Source: Paraburkholderia sp. BCC1884
GTDB lineage: Bacteria; Pseudomonadota; Gammaproteobacteria; Burkholderiales; Burkholderiaceae
Assembly: GCF_900996225.1 (NCBI RefSeq)
Contig: NZ_CAAJGL010000134.1
Span: forward strand, 291,996-355,995
Reading direction: 5' to 3'
DNA length: 64,000 bases
The position numbers and the translations under genes are program-made. The notes beneath the pieces were generated by a model that was not told the DNA's origin, ran no database searches, and saw only the letters and a list, made by a program, of their open reading frames with translations. Positions 27,184 to 36,422 of this stretch are shown one piece after another (the first letter of the stretch is position 1; every line of letters begins with the position of its first letter).

Positions 27184-28209
27184 ATGAAAGCGACACGAAA
27201 TCTACGCCGGCCGCGGGTGTTAATCGTTGGTTGCGGCGATGTCGGCATGCGCTGCGTGCCCTTGCTGCGACAACGTGCACATGTCTTCGCGCTGACCAGT
27301 CAGGCGGACCGCTGCGCCGAATTGCGCGCTGCGGGCGCTACGCCGCTGGTCGGCGATCTCGATGCGCGCCGCAGCCTGAAACGGCTCGCGGGCCTCGCGC
27401 CGACCGTGCTGCACCTCGCGCCACCGCAAAAAACCGGCGACGACGACCGGCGCACCCGTGCCTTGCTCGCCACGCTCGGCGCACCGCGCGCTGCGCGGCT
27501 GCGCGCCGCACGTGGCGCTGTGGCGCCGATGGGGCGGCTGCGCCGCGTTCGTGCCTCGTGGGCGGAATCTGAGACAGCCGATATTGTACCCGACGGGGTA
27601 CCCCGGACCGCGGGTACGCGCACGCCGGTTCGGCTCGTCTATGCCAGCACGACAGGCGTCTACGGCGACTGCGGCGGCGCGTGGATCGACGAGACGCGCG
27701 TCACGCAGCCGGCCAATGCGCGCGCGAAGCGCCGGGTGTCGGCCGAGCGCCAGTTACGGCGCGCGAATGCGCGTGGCGTGGTCGCGGCCAGCATCGCACG
27801 CATTCCGGGCATTTACGCCGGCAATCGCCTGCCACTCGCACGGCTCGAAAAAGGCACGCCGGCCCTGACCGATGCCGACGACGTCTACACCAACCATATC
27901 CACGCCGATGATCTCGCGGCGATTCTCGTCCGTCTGGTCGCCCGTGGTCGACCGGCGCGCGTGATCCACGCGTCCGACGATTCGTCGCTGAAGATGGGCG
28001 AGTACTTCGATGAGGTGGCGGATGCCTTCGGGCTGCCGCGTCCGCCGCGCATCACGCGCGAGCAGGCCGAACAGCAGATCGAGCCGACCTTGCTGTCGTT
28101 CATGCGGGAGTCCCGGCGGCTCGTAAACCGGCGCCTGAAAGAGGAGTTGCGCGTGCGTCTGCGCTACCCGAGCGTGGCGGACTTTCTGCGCGACGGCGTG
28201 AAGACTTAA
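27184..28209 (+). CDS. NAD-dependent epimerase/dehydratase family protein
   Basis: Extended Rossmann protein of about 341 aa, similar in layout to YeeZ. The N-terminal dinucleotide motif is VLIVGCGDVGMRC; LVYASTTGVYGDCGG supplies the Ser/Tyr pair region; NHIHADDLAAILV is typical of the C-terminal part. Residues about 95-140 are unusually rich in Arg and Ala and look like an expanded loop. It is divergent from the reductase gene with a 95-base gap. Substrate unknown. Confidence 0.85.
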   Translation: MKATRNLRRPRVLIVGCGDVGMRCVPLLRQRAHVFALTSQADRCAELRAAGATPLVGDLDARRSLKRLAGLAPTVLHLAPPQKTGDDDRRTRALLATLGAPRAARLRAARGAVAPMGRLRRVRASWAESETADIVPDGVPRTAGTRTPVRLVYASTTGVYGDCGGAWIDETRVTQPANARAKRRVSAERQLRRANARGVVAASIARIPGIYAGNRLPLARLEKGTPALTDADDVYTNHIHADDLAAILVRLVARGRPARVIHASDDSSLKMGEYFDEVADAFGLPRPPRITREQAEQQIEPTLLSFMRESRRLVNRRLKEELRVRLRYPSVADFLRDGVKT

Positions 28210-28318
28210 GGGCCTGGCCCAAAACCGCAGCAAAACATCGCCCGCGCCAGGCGCTGCCCGGCGACATCCCACGCGCGTCGTGCCGGGCTTAGGCCTCGGC
28301 GTCGCGCGACCCGACTGC

Positions 28319-28507
28319 CTACGTCAACGCCGGCAATGCTTCTAGCAGCAGAAAGCACAGCATCGCGCCGATCAGTGCGCCGATCAGGTTCGGATGATAG
28401 TCGTGTCGCAACCGCATCGTGACCAGCAATCCGCCGATCAGGACGAGTCCGAGGCATAGAAAAACAATCATCACGTTCGAAATATGAATCGTGTCGTGGA
28501 TGACCAT
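28319..28507 (-). CDS. Small hypothetical membrane protein (62 aa)
   Basis: Short protein with two hydrophobic segments: about residues 12-30 (VMIVFLCLGLVLIGGLLV) and 41-58 (NLIGALIGAMLCFLLLE). They are separated by a charged hairpin RLRHDYHP. AAGGAGGGG stands 6 bases before the ATG, strong support that it is translated. I do not recognise a family. Confidence 0.7.
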   Translation of the reverse strand: MVIHDTIHISNVMIVFLCLGLVLIGGLLVTMRLRHDYHPNLIGALIGAMLCFLLLEALPALT

Positions 28508-28674
28508 GGCGCCCCTCCTTGAACCCTTTGTAGTCTTTGTTTAAACGAGTATAGGGCGGGGTGTAAGGAAGATCATGCTGCGACGCAGCGCGCCGATGGC
28601 CACGCCAGGCCGCCGTGTGCGGTGGCGCACAAGCTTTTGCTGCTGCATCAAGGCTTTAAAGGGGCACTACCGGT

Positions 28675-29385
28675 TTACCCGCTCCGTAAAGATCCGAGGT
28701 CGCTTTCGTCGAGCCATTGCCACGCGCCGGGGGCCAGCGCCGCGGGCAGGCTCAGGCCGCCGATCCGTTCGCGATGCAATCCCTCGCAGCGGTTGCCGGC
28801 CGCCGCGATCATCCGCTTGACCTGGTGGTATTTGCCTTCCATGACCGTGAGCGCGAGCGTGTGGTCGTCGCGCGCCTGAGCGTCGACTGCGGCGATCGGT
28901 TTGGGCTCGCCGTGCAGCAGCACGCCGTCGCGCAGCGCGTTCAGTTGCGCATCATCCAGCGCGTGGCGTGTGGTCGCCACGTACACCTTCGGCACCTTGC
29001 GTTTCGGCGAGGTGAACAGGTGCACGAACTTGCCGTCGTCGGAGAGCAGCAGTAAGCCCGTGGTGTCCTGGTCGAGGCGGCCCACGCACTGCACGCCGCG
29101 CTCGGCGAATTGCGGCGGCAACAGGCTGAACACGCTCAGATGATGCTGCGGGTCGCGCGAACATTCGTAGCCGGCCGGCTTGTTCAGCAGCAGATAGGCA
29201 TGCTCGCGATACGGCCAGTCGATGCCGTCCACGCTGAAGCGCAACGTGTTGTCGCGAGTGGGGAAGTCGGCGTCGGGATCGGTGCACAGCGTGCCGCCGA
29301 GGCTCACGCGCGCGTCCCTGATCAGGGCGCGGCATTGACGGCGCGAGCCGAAACCTTGAGTGAAGAGGATGCTTTCGAGATTCAT
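28675..29385 (-). CDS. rsuA: 16S rRNA pseudouridine synthase (RsuA family)
   Basis: Pseudouridine synthase of about 236 aa. It has an N-terminal S4-like RNA-binding region (SILFTQGFGSRRQCRALI) and the catalytic motif GRLDQDTTGLLLLSDDG with its Asp. The C-terminus has VMEGKYHQVKRMIAAAGN. RsuA modifies U516 of 16S rRNA; the close paralogues RluB/E/F are alternatives, but length and N-terminus fit RsuA. Start ATG 29385. Confidence 0.9.
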   Translation of the reverse strand: MNLESILFTQGFGSRRQCRALIRDARVSLGGTLCTDPDADFPTRDNTLRFSVDGIDWPYREHAYLLLNKPAGYECSRDPQHHLSVFSLLPPQFAERGVQCVGRLDQDTTGLLLLSDDGKFVHLFTSPKRKVPKVYVATTRHALDDAQLNALRDGVLLHGEPKPIAAVDAQARDDHTLALTVMEGKYHQVKRMIAAAGNRCEGLHRERIGGLSLPAALAPGAWQWLDESDLGSLRSG

Positions 29386-29583
29386 GGCGAGCGAAGAATA
29401 ACACCGCAAGCTACGGCGCGCGGCCGGTTGGCACGCTGCCCGGCGCGGAGATCAGCGAACGCTGTGGGGCATGGCGCGTGTCTCGTTGCCGCGGCTGCCG
29501 CTTTTCTCAAGCAGGCGTTGATGATCTTCGCGGCGCCGGCCGCGCGCCTGACGGACAGCCCCGAGGAGAGCGCGGCGGCTGGT

Positions 29584-29724
29584 TGAAAATGAATTTTCAT
29601 TGCGCAGCGGGCGCCGCGTGCGTGAATCGCGCTGCCTGCTGCGCACCGACCCGGAAAAACCCTCGGAAATGAAAATGAATTTTTTTCGGCGAGATTTCTA
29701 TGTAAATATACTTTCATTCATTTA
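29584..29724 (+). promoter_or_regulatory. Repeated palindromes and promoter upstream of the RpiR-type regulator
   Basis: The 14-mer TGAAAATGAATTTT occurs at 29584-29597 and again at 29670-29683; the first copy is part of the palindrome TGAAAATGAATTTTCA. A related TTTCATTCATTT lies at 29712-29723. A TATACT at 29707-29712 may be the -10 box, so the second copy would overlap or adjoin the -35 region. This looks like operator DNA, most simply for the adjacent regulator. Confidence 0.5.
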
Positions 29725-29753
29725 GATTACGGTCGCGTCAGCGACACGCTCGC

Positions 29754-30728
29754 ATGATCCATCAACCGCCTGTTGCTTCCAGTGCTGCCGAGCAGGCAAT
29801 CGCCACGCGTATCGCGGCGGCAATGCCGACCCTCACGCCGATTCACCGGCGCATGGGCGACTATGTGCTGGCCAATCTGTTTCGCGCGGCGACCATGCGG
29901 ATCGACGAACTCGCGAGCGTGGTCGGTGCGTCGGTGGCGACGGCGAACCGCTTTGCCCGCGCCTTGGGTTTCGACGGCTATCCGCAGTTCCGCGAGGCGC
30001 TCGTGCGCGGCTTCGAAGCGACGCTCGCGCCGGTCGAGCGCTTGCGCAGCGCGCAGGAATCGCTCGCGGCCGGCGACGACGTCGTCGACGCCTCGCTCGA
30101 ACAGGCCGCCAACAATCTCCACGCCACCCGCACGGCGATCGACAACGCCGCTGCCGAAGCCGCCGTCGAAGCGATCATCGCCGCGCGCCGCGTGTTCGTG
30201 CTCGGCTACGGCGCGAGCGCTTTTCTCGCGGGCCTGATGGAACACGGCCTGATGCCGTATCACGACAACGTCCAGTCGCTCGCGTTGATGGGCGGCCCGT
30301 CCCATGCCGCGCGGCGTCTGTTTGCCTGCAACGGGGGCGACCTCGTGATCGGCATCGCGTTTCCGCGTTATGTCGAAGACACCATCGAACTCGCTCGCCG
30401 CGCGGCGAGCCGGGGCGCTCGCGTGCTCGCCCTGACCGACAGCCCGCGCTCGCCGCTCGCGCAATTTGCCGATCTCTCGCTCTATATCCGCGCCGACCGG
30501 CGGCTCGCGGCCAATGCCGATTCCGCCGTGCTGGCCGTGATCGAGGCGCTGTGCGACGCGATCGCGTATCGCACGAAACGCTCGGTGAAGGCCGCCGCCG
30601 AAGTCAGCGAATTCGTCTTGCCCTGGCTCGTCGCGGGCCAGAGCGGAAGCGACCCCACCAACGAAAAGCCGGTGCGCGCCAGCCGAACGGCGCGCGCGAC
30701 TCAAGCCAAACCAAAAGCCAAACGATGA
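29754..30728 (+). CDS. RpiR/MurR-family transcriptional regulator
   Basis: 324 aa. N-terminal RpiR helix-turn-helix domain (MRIDELASVVGASVATANRFARALGF-type, about residues 40-70), then a SIS sugar-phosphate-binding domain (about 130-260) with RRVFVLGYGASAFLAG and VLALTDSPRSPLAQ. The basic tail may be disordered. Its stop overlaps the start of the isoaspartyl peptidase gene (ATGA), so it heads the peptide operon and probably controls it through the repeats upstream. Ligand unknown; a phosphorylated amino sugar would fit the family. Confidence 0.9.
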   Translation: MIHQPPVASSAAEQAIATRIAAAMPTLTPIHRRMGDYVLANLFRAATMRIDELASVVGASVATANRFARALGFDGYPQFREALVRGFEATLAPVERLRSAQESLAAGDDVVDASLEQAANNLHATRTAIDNAAAEAAVEAIIAARRVFVLGYGASAFLAGLMEHGLMPYHDNVQSLALMGGPSHAARRLFACNGGDLVIGIAFPRYVEDTIELARRAASRGARVLALTDSPRSPLAQFADLSLYIRADRRLAANADSAVLAVIEALCDAIAYRTKRSVKAAAEVSEFVLPWLVAGQSGSDPTNEKPVRASRTARATQAKPKAKR

Positions 30729-31720
30729 ATTCCAACGCAGTCATTGCCATTCACGGCGGGGCAGGGACGATCCTGCGCGCGTCGATGTCGGCCAGCGCCG
30801 AAGCCGACTACCACGCCGCCTTGCATGCCGTGCTGAGCGCCGGCCAACGCATCCTCGCCGACGGCGGCAGCGCGCTCGACGCCGTCAGCGAAGCCGTGCG
30901 GCTGCTCGAAGAATGTCCGCTCTTCAACGCGGGTCACGGGGCGGTCTACACCGCAGCCGGTACGCACGAACTCGACGCGGCGATCATGGACGGCAGCACC
31001 CTCGAAGCCGGCGCGATCTGCTGCGTGAAGCGCGTGCGCAATCCGATTCTGGCGGCGCGTCGCGTGCTGGAGCGCAGCGAACATGTGCTCTTCACCGGCG
31101 AAGGCGCGGAAGCATTCGCCGCCGCACAAGGGCTCGAATTCGTCGAGCCCGAGTATTTCCATACCGAGGCGCGACATCGCCAATGGCTGCTCGCGCGCGA
31201 TCAGCAACGCGCCGTGCTCGATCACGACGGCGCGACGCTCGCTGCCGCGTCGTCTTCGAACCGTGACGACGACCCCACACCGCACGAGCCCATCGATCCG
31301 AACCGCAAGTTCGGCACCGTCGGCGCGGTCGCGCTCGATCAGCACGGCCACGTGGCGGCGGCGACCTCCACGGGCGGCGTCACCAACAAGCAGGTCGGCC
31401 GCGTCGGCGATACGCCGCTGATCGGCGCGGGCTGCTATGCGGACGACGCTACCTGCGCGGTCTCGACCACCGGCTCCGGCGAAATGTTCATGCGCATGGT
31501 CGCGGCCTACGACGTCGCGGCGCAAATGGCCTATCGCAACGTCTCGCTGCAGGAAGCGGCCGAGGACGTCGTGATGAAGCGTCTGCCGAAGATCGACGGA
31601 CGCGGCGGTCTGATCGCCGTCGACGCACGCGGCAACGTCACGCTGCCCTTCAATACCGAGGGCATGTACCGTGGTTTTGCACGGGTTGGGGAAACGCCGG
31701 TGACGGCGATCTATCGTTAG
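30725..31720 (+). CDS. iaaA: Isoaspartyl peptidase / L-asparaginase (Ntn hydrolase)
   Basis: Plant-type asparaginase of 331 aa, made as a precursor that cleaves itself before the catalytic Thr. N-terminus IAIHGGAGTI; LEECPLFNAGHGAVYT; the nucleophile is Thr198 in KFGTVGAVALD; TSTGGVTNKQVGRVGDTPLIGAG follows. The linker before Thr198 is long and acidic. The enzyme splits beta-aspartyl dipeptides and asparagine. The order iaaA-gsiABCD is the same as in E. coli. Confidence 0.95.
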   Translation: MNSNAVIAIHGGAGTILRASMSASAEADYHAALHAVLSAGQRILADGGSALDAVSEAVRLLEECPLFNAGHGAVYTAAGTHELDAAIMDGSTLEAGAICCVKRVRNPILAARRVLERSEHVLFTGEGAEAFAAAQGLEFVEPEYFHTEARHRQWLLARDQQRAVLDHDGATLAAASSSNRDDDPTPHEPIDPNRKFGTVGAVALDQHGHVAAATSTGGVTNKQVGRVGDTPLIGAGCYADDATCAVSTTGSGEMFMRMVAAYDVAAQMAYRNVSLQEAAEDVVMKRLPKIDGRGGLIAVDARGNVTLPFNTEGMYRGFARVGETPVTAIYR

Positions 31721-31789
31721 TCACGAGTGCGTTCGACCGGATCCGGTTTGAATCCTGGTAGCGCCACGTTCGAAATCAAAGGAACCACC

Positions 31790-33712
31790 GTGCCGACTTC
31801 ATCGCACACTGCCCGTCCGCTCAATGAAACCTTGCCGCCGCAATGTGTGCTCGCGGTCGATGATCTGTCGGTCGCGTTTCGCAGTGGAGAGCGAACCGTC
31901 AACGCAGTGCGCAATCTGTCGTTCACGGTCGAGCGCGGCGAGACGCTGGCGATCGTCGGTGAATCGGGTTCCGGTAAATCGGTGACTTCGCTTGCGTTGA
32001 TGCGGCTGATCGAGCACGGCGGTGGGCGCCTGGCCGGCGGCAGCATCGCGTTCCGGCGTCGCGACGGCAAGGTGCTCGATCTTGCGAAAGCGTCGTCCGG
32101 CACGATGCGCTCGATTCGCGGCGCCGATATCGCGATGATCTTCCAGGAGCCGATGACGTCGCTCAATCCCGTGTTCACGGTCGGCGATCAGATCAGCGAA
32201 GCGATCGCCTTGCATCAGGGCAAGAGCCGTTCCGCCGCGCATGCCGAAACGCTGCGCCTGCTCGAACTCGTGCGCATTCCCGAGGCGCGGCGCGTGGCGG
32301 CGCGTTATCCGCATCAACTGTCGGGCGGCATGCGTCAACGCGTGATGATCGCGATGGCGCTTTCGTGCAAACCCGCCTTGCTGATCGCCGACGAGCCGAC
32401 CACCGCGCTCGACGTGACGATCCAGGCGCAGATCCTGCAACTGATTCGCGGCTTGCAGGACGAGATGAACATGGGCGTGATCTTCATCACGCACGACATG
32501 GGCGTGGTCGCCGAAGTGGCCGACCGCGTGCTGGTGATGTATCGCGGCGAGAAGGTGGAAGAGGGAACCTCCGACGCAATTTTCGCCGCGCCGGCGCATC
32601 CTTATACGAAGGCACTGCTGGCTGCCGTGCCGCGATTGGGTGCGATGCAGGGCACGGACCGGCCGGCCAGGTTTCCGATTCTCACGGTCGAGCAGGCGAG
32701 TTTGAGCGGCACCGACGATGCCGTGCTTCCCGCTGCCGCCGTCGCGCAAGAAGCGCAGCCGCCGGTGCAGGACAGCACGCCGCCGATTCTGCGCGTGCGC
32801 GATCTGGTCACGCGTTTTCCGGTGAAGAGCGGCGTGTTCGGCCGCGTGACGGGGCGCGTCCATGCGGTCGAAAAAGTCAGCTTCGATTTGCGGCCCGGTG
32901 AAACGCTCGCGCTGGTCGGCGAGTCGGGTTGCGGCAAATCCACCACGGGTCGTTCGTTGCTGCGCCTCGTCGAAAGTCAAAGCGGCTCGATCGAATTCGA
33001 CGGCAAGGAAATCAGTTCGCTGACCGGCCCTGCCTTGCAGGCGCTGCGCCGCGATATCCAGTTCATTTTCCAGGACCCGTTCGCGTCGCTGAATCCGCGT
33101 TTGACGGTGGGCTTCTCGATCATGGAGCCGTTGCTCGTGCACGGCGTCGCGCAAGGTGCCCAAGCGCAGGCGCGCGTGGCGTGGCTGCTGGACAAAGTCG
33201 GTCTGCCGCCCGAAGCCGCACGCCGCTATCCGCACGAATTCTCGGGCGGTCAACGTCAACGCATCGCAATCGCGCGTGCGCTTGCCCTGAATCCCAAGGT
33301 GGTGATCGCCGACGAATCAGTGTCCGCGCTCGACGTCTCCGTGCAGGCGCAGATCGTCAACCTGATGCTCGATCTGCAACGCGAACTCGGCGTTGCGTAT
33401 CTGTTCATTTCGCACGACATGGCGGTGGTCGAGCGCGTCAGCCATCGCGTCGCCGTGATGTACCTCGGCCAGATCGTCGAGATCGGGCCGCGCCGCGCGG
33501 TGTTCGAAGCGCCGCAGCATCCGTACACGAAGAAGCTGATGGGCGCGGTGCCGGTTGCCGATCCCGCGCGCCGGCACGCCAAACGCATGCTCGCCGCCGA
33601 CGAGATTCCCAGCCCGATTCGCGCGCTACACGACGAGCCGGTGGTGGCGCCGCTGGTAGCGGTCGGGCCGGATCACTTCGTCGCGCGACACAGCATCGGC
33701 GGGGCTTACTGA
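31790..33712 (+). CDS. gsiA: Peptide (glutathione-type) ABC transporter ATPase with two ATP-binding domains
   Basis: 640 aa tandem ATPase. Domain 1 has Walker A GESGSGKS (about 57-64), signature LSGGMRQRVMIAMAL and Walker B LLIADEPTTALD. Domain 2 has Walker A GESGCGKST (about 377), signature FSGGQRQRIAIARAL and Walker B VVIADESVSALD. Both have the oligopeptide-permease C-terminal motif (HPYTKALL, HPYTKKLM). GTG at 31790 is preferred because AAAGGAA precedes it by 6 bases; a GTG at 31727 would add 21 residues. Similar to E. coli GsiA. Confidence 0.93.
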   Translation: MPTSSHTARPLNETLPPQCVLAVDDLSVAFRSGERTVNAVRNLSFTVERGETLAIVGESGSGKSVTSLALMRLIEHGGGRLAGGSIAFRRRDGKVLDLAKASSGTMRSIRGADIAMIFQEPMTSLNPVFTVGDQISEAIALHQGKSRSAAHAETLRLLELVRIPEARRVAARYPHQLSGGMRQRVMIAMALSCKPALLIADEPTTALDVTIQAQILQLIRGLQDEMNMGVIFITHDMGVVAEVADRVLVMYRGEKVEEGTSDAIFAAPAHPYTKALLAAVPRLGAMQGTDRPARFPILTVEQASLSGTDDAVLPAAAVAQEAQPPVQDSTPPILRVRDLVTRFPVKSGVFGRVTGRVHAVEKVSFDLRPGETLALVGESGCGKSTTGRSLLRLVESQSGSIEFDGKEISSLTGPALQALRRDIQFIFQDPFASLNPRLTVGFSIMEPLLVHGVAQGAQAQARVAWLLDKVGLPPEAARRYPHEFSGGQRQRIAIARALALNPKVVIADESVSALDVSVQAQIVNLMLDLQRELGVAYLFISHDMAVVERVSHRVAVMYLGQIVEIGPRRAVFEAPQHPYTKKLMGAVPVADPARRHAKRMLAADEIPSPIRALHDEPVVAPLVAVGPDHFVARHSIGGAY

Positions 33713-33807
33713 CACGGCTTACCGGACCCCGCAACAAAGCCAAGCAAACAAGACTTTCTCTCGCAGCCAACCAACCTGTTTCCATTTTGCAGCCTGGAGC
33801 CAACCTC

Positions 33808-35370
33808 ATGAACCTGCTGGTCCCGTCTTCTTCGTTTCGTTTGCGCACGCTGATCAGCGGCGGCGCGGTGATGTTCGCGATGCTCGCCGGCAACGCGGCG
33901 CACGCCGACACCACGGCCGTGATGGCCGTCGCCTCGACCTTCACGACGCTCGATCCGTACGATGCCAACGACACGCTCTCGCAGGCCGTCGCCAAATCGT
34001 TCTATCAAGGCCTGTTCGGTTTCGACAAGGACATGAAGCTGGTCAACGTGCTCGCCGATAGCTACGAAGCGAGCCCGGATGCAAAGGTTTATACGTTCAG
34101 GCTGCGCCACGGCGTGAAGTTCCAGGACGGCACCGACTTCAACGCCGCAGCGGTGAAAGCAAACTTCGACCGCGTGACCGATCCGGCGAACAAGCTCAAG
34201 CGCTACAACATGTTCAACCGCATCGAGAAGACCGAAGTGGTCGACCCGTACACGGTGAAGATCACGCTGAAGGCGCCGTTCTCGGCATTCGTCAACGTGC
34301 TGGCGCATCCGTCGGCGGTGATGATCTCGCCGGACGCGCTGAAGAAGTACGGCAAGGACATCGCCTTCCATCCGGTCGGTACGGGTCCGTTCGAACTGGT
34401 GAAATGGGACCCGGCGGGCGATCTGACGGTCAAGAAATTCGCCGGCTACTGGAAGAAGGGCTACCCGAAGGTCGATGCGATCGACTGGAAGCCGGTGGTC
34501 GACAACAACACGCGCGCCGCGCTGATGCGAACCGGCGAAGCGGATTTCGCCTTTCAGGTGCCGTTCGAACAGGCTGCGCAATTGCAGGCGAGCCCGAAGG
34601 TGGACCTGATCGCCTCGCCGTCGATCATTCAGCGCTATATCAGCCTGAACATGAACCAGAAGCCGTTCGACAACCCGAAGGTGCGTGAAGCGCTGAACTA
34701 CGCGATCAACAAGGACGCATTGACCAAGGTCGCGTTCGCCGGTTATGCGACGCCCGCCGACGGCGTGGTGCCGCAAGGCGTCGACTACGCGGTCAAGCTC
34801 GGGCCGTGGCCGTACGATCCGGCCAAGGCGCGCGAGTTGCTGAAAGAAGCCGGCTATCCGAACGGTTTCGAAACCACGCTGTGGTCCGCGTATAACTACT
34901 CGACCGCGCAGAAGGTGATCCAGTTCGTGCAGCAGCAACTCGCGCAGGTCGGTATCAAGGCGCAGGTCGAAGCGCTCGAAGCCGGTCAGCGTGTCGCCAA
35001 GGTGGAAAGCGCGCAGGACGCCGCCACCGCGCCGGTGCGCATGTACTACGCGGGCTGGTCGTCGTCGACGGGTGAAGCCGACTGGGCGATCACGCCGCTG
35101 CTCGGCTCGGTGTCGTTCCCGCCGAAGATGGTCAACACCGCGTACTACAGGAACGACGCCGTGGACAACGATCTGAAGCAGGCGCTCGAAACCACCGACC
35201 GTACGCAGAAGGCCGCGCTCTACGCCGACGCGCAAAAGCGCATCTGGGCCGACGCGCCGTGGATCTTCCTCGTCAAGGAAAAGGTCGTGTACGCGCGTAG
35301 CAAGCGACTGTCGGGTGCGTATGTGGCGCCGGACGGCTCGTTCAATTTCGACGAGATCGCGATCAGGTGA
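33808..35370 (+). CDS. gsiB: Peptide ABC transporter substrate-binding protein (GsiB-like)
   Basis: Periplasmic family 5 solute-binding protein of 520 aa. A Sec signal peptide ends near GNAAHA-DTT (cleavage about residue 33). Typical segments are FTTLDPYDANDTLSQAVAKSFYQGL, YTFRLRHGVKFQDGT, HPVGTGPFELVKWD and KPFDNPKVREALNYAINKDAL. AGCCTGGAGC precedes the ATG. In the gsi order it binds glutathione or related peptides; the substrate is inferred. Confidence 0.93.
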   Translation: MNLLVPSSSFRLRTLISGGAVMFAMLAGNAAHADTTAVMAVASTFTTLDPYDANDTLSQAVAKSFYQGLFGFDKDMKLVNVLADSYEASPDAKVYTFRLRHGVKFQDGTDFNAAAVKANFDRVTDPANKLKRYNMFNRIEKTEVVDPYTVKITLKAPFSAFVNVLAHPSAVMISPDALKKYGKDIAFHPVGTGPFELVKWDPAGDLTVKKFAGYWKKGYPKVDAIDWKPVVDNNTRAALMRTGEADFAFQVPFEQAAQLQASPKVDLIASPSIIQRYISLNMNQKPFDNPKVREALNYAINKDALTKVAFAGYATPADGVVPQGVDYAVKLGPWPYDPAKARELLKEAGYPNGFETTLWSAYNYSTAQKVIQFVQQQLAQVGIKAQVEALEAGQRVAKVESAQDAATAPVRMYYAGWSSSTGEADWAITPLLGSVSFPPKMVNTAYYRNDAVDNDLKQALETTDRTQKAALYADAQKRIWADAPWIFLVKEKVVYARSKRLSGAYVAPDGSFNFDEIAIR

Positions 35371-35494
35371 TGCACCGGCCGTGCGGACCGGCGGTTTCCT
35401 TCGGGGACTCGCCGGACTGCATGGCGATTGTTTTCGCGCTTGCTCTTGCGCCGAACGCGCGCTTCGTTGCCGCCTCATTGCCGGATTGGGTTTC

Positions 35495-36415
35495 ATGCTG
35501 AACTTCCTCGTCAAACGTCTCTTTGGCCTGCTGCCGACGCTTTTCATCGTCGCCGTGCTGGTGTTTCTGTTCGTGCATCTGCTGCCGGGCGATCCGGCGC
35601 GGCTCGCCGCCGGTCCCGAAGCGGACGAGGCCACCGTTGCGCTGGTACGCGCCGATCTCGGTCTCGACAAGTCGATGCCGCAGCAATTCGCCAGCTTCTT
35701 CGTGAAGATCGCGCACGGCGATTTCGGCATTTCCACGCGCAGCAAGCGGCCGGTCAGCGAGGAAATCGGCGAGCGCTTCATGCCGACATTGCTGCTGACG
35801 CTGGCCAGCATGGTGTGGGCGGTGGTGCTCGGGATGGGCATCGGCATCGTCTCGGCGGTGTGGCGCAATCGCTGGCCCGACCGGCTCGGCATGACGCTCG
35901 CCGTGTCCGGCATTTCGTTTCCGGCCTTCGCGCTCGGCATGCTGCTGATGGAAATTTTTTCGGTGAAGCTCGGCTGGCTGCCGATCGTCGGCGACGGGTC
36001 GTGGAAGAGCTATGTGCTGCCTTCGCTCACGCTCGGCGCGGCCGTCGCGGCGGTGATGGCGCGCTTCACGCGGGCCTCGTTCGTCGAAGTGATGAACGAA
36101 GACTTCGTGCGCACCGCGCGTGCCAAAGGTGTGCCCGAGCCTCTGGTGATCGTCAAACACTGCCTGCGCAATGCCATGATTCCCGTCATCACGATGATGG
36201 GTCTGCAATTCGGTTTTCTGCTGGGCGGCTCGATCGTGGTCGAAGTGGTGTTCAACTGGCCAGGCCTCGGACGCCTGCTGGTCGACGCCGTGTCGATGCG
36301 CGATTACCCCGTGATTCAGGCCGAAGTGCTGTTGTTCTCGTTCGAATTCATCGTCATCAATCTGGTCGTGGACGTGTTGTACGCCGTGATCAACCCGACC
36401 ATCCGTTTCAAGTGA
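35495..36415 (+). CDS. gsiC: Peptide ABC transporter permease (GsiC-like)
   Basis: Inner-membrane permease of 306 aa with six hydrophobic segments. DppB/OppB-type features are VFLFVHLLPGDPARLAAG near the N-terminus and the cytoplasmic coupling loop RTARAKGVPEPLVIVKHCLRNAMIPVIT. ATG 35495 begins MLNFLVKRLFGLLPT. Confidence 0.94.
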   Translation: MLNFLVKRLFGLLPTLFIVAVLVFLFVHLLPGDPARLAAGPEADEATVALVRADLGLDKSMPQQFASFFVKIAHGDFGISTRSKRPVSEEIGERFMPTLLLTLASMVWAVVLGMGIGIVSAVWRNRWPDRLGMTLAVSGISFPAFALGMLLMEIFSVKLGWLPIVGDGSWKSYVLPSLTLGAAVAAVMARFTRASFVEVMNEDFVRTARAKGVPEPLVIVKHCLRNAMIPVITMMGLQFGFLLGGSIVVEVVFNWPGLGRLLVDAVSMRDYPVIQAEVLLFSFEFIVINLVVDVLYAVINPTIRFK

Positions 36416-36422
36416 GGCCCGC

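Noticed and set aside
33706..35940. A 744-codon minus-strand open frame
   Set aside because: Antisense to the gsiB/gsiC genes; composition and lack of motifs mark it as a shadow.
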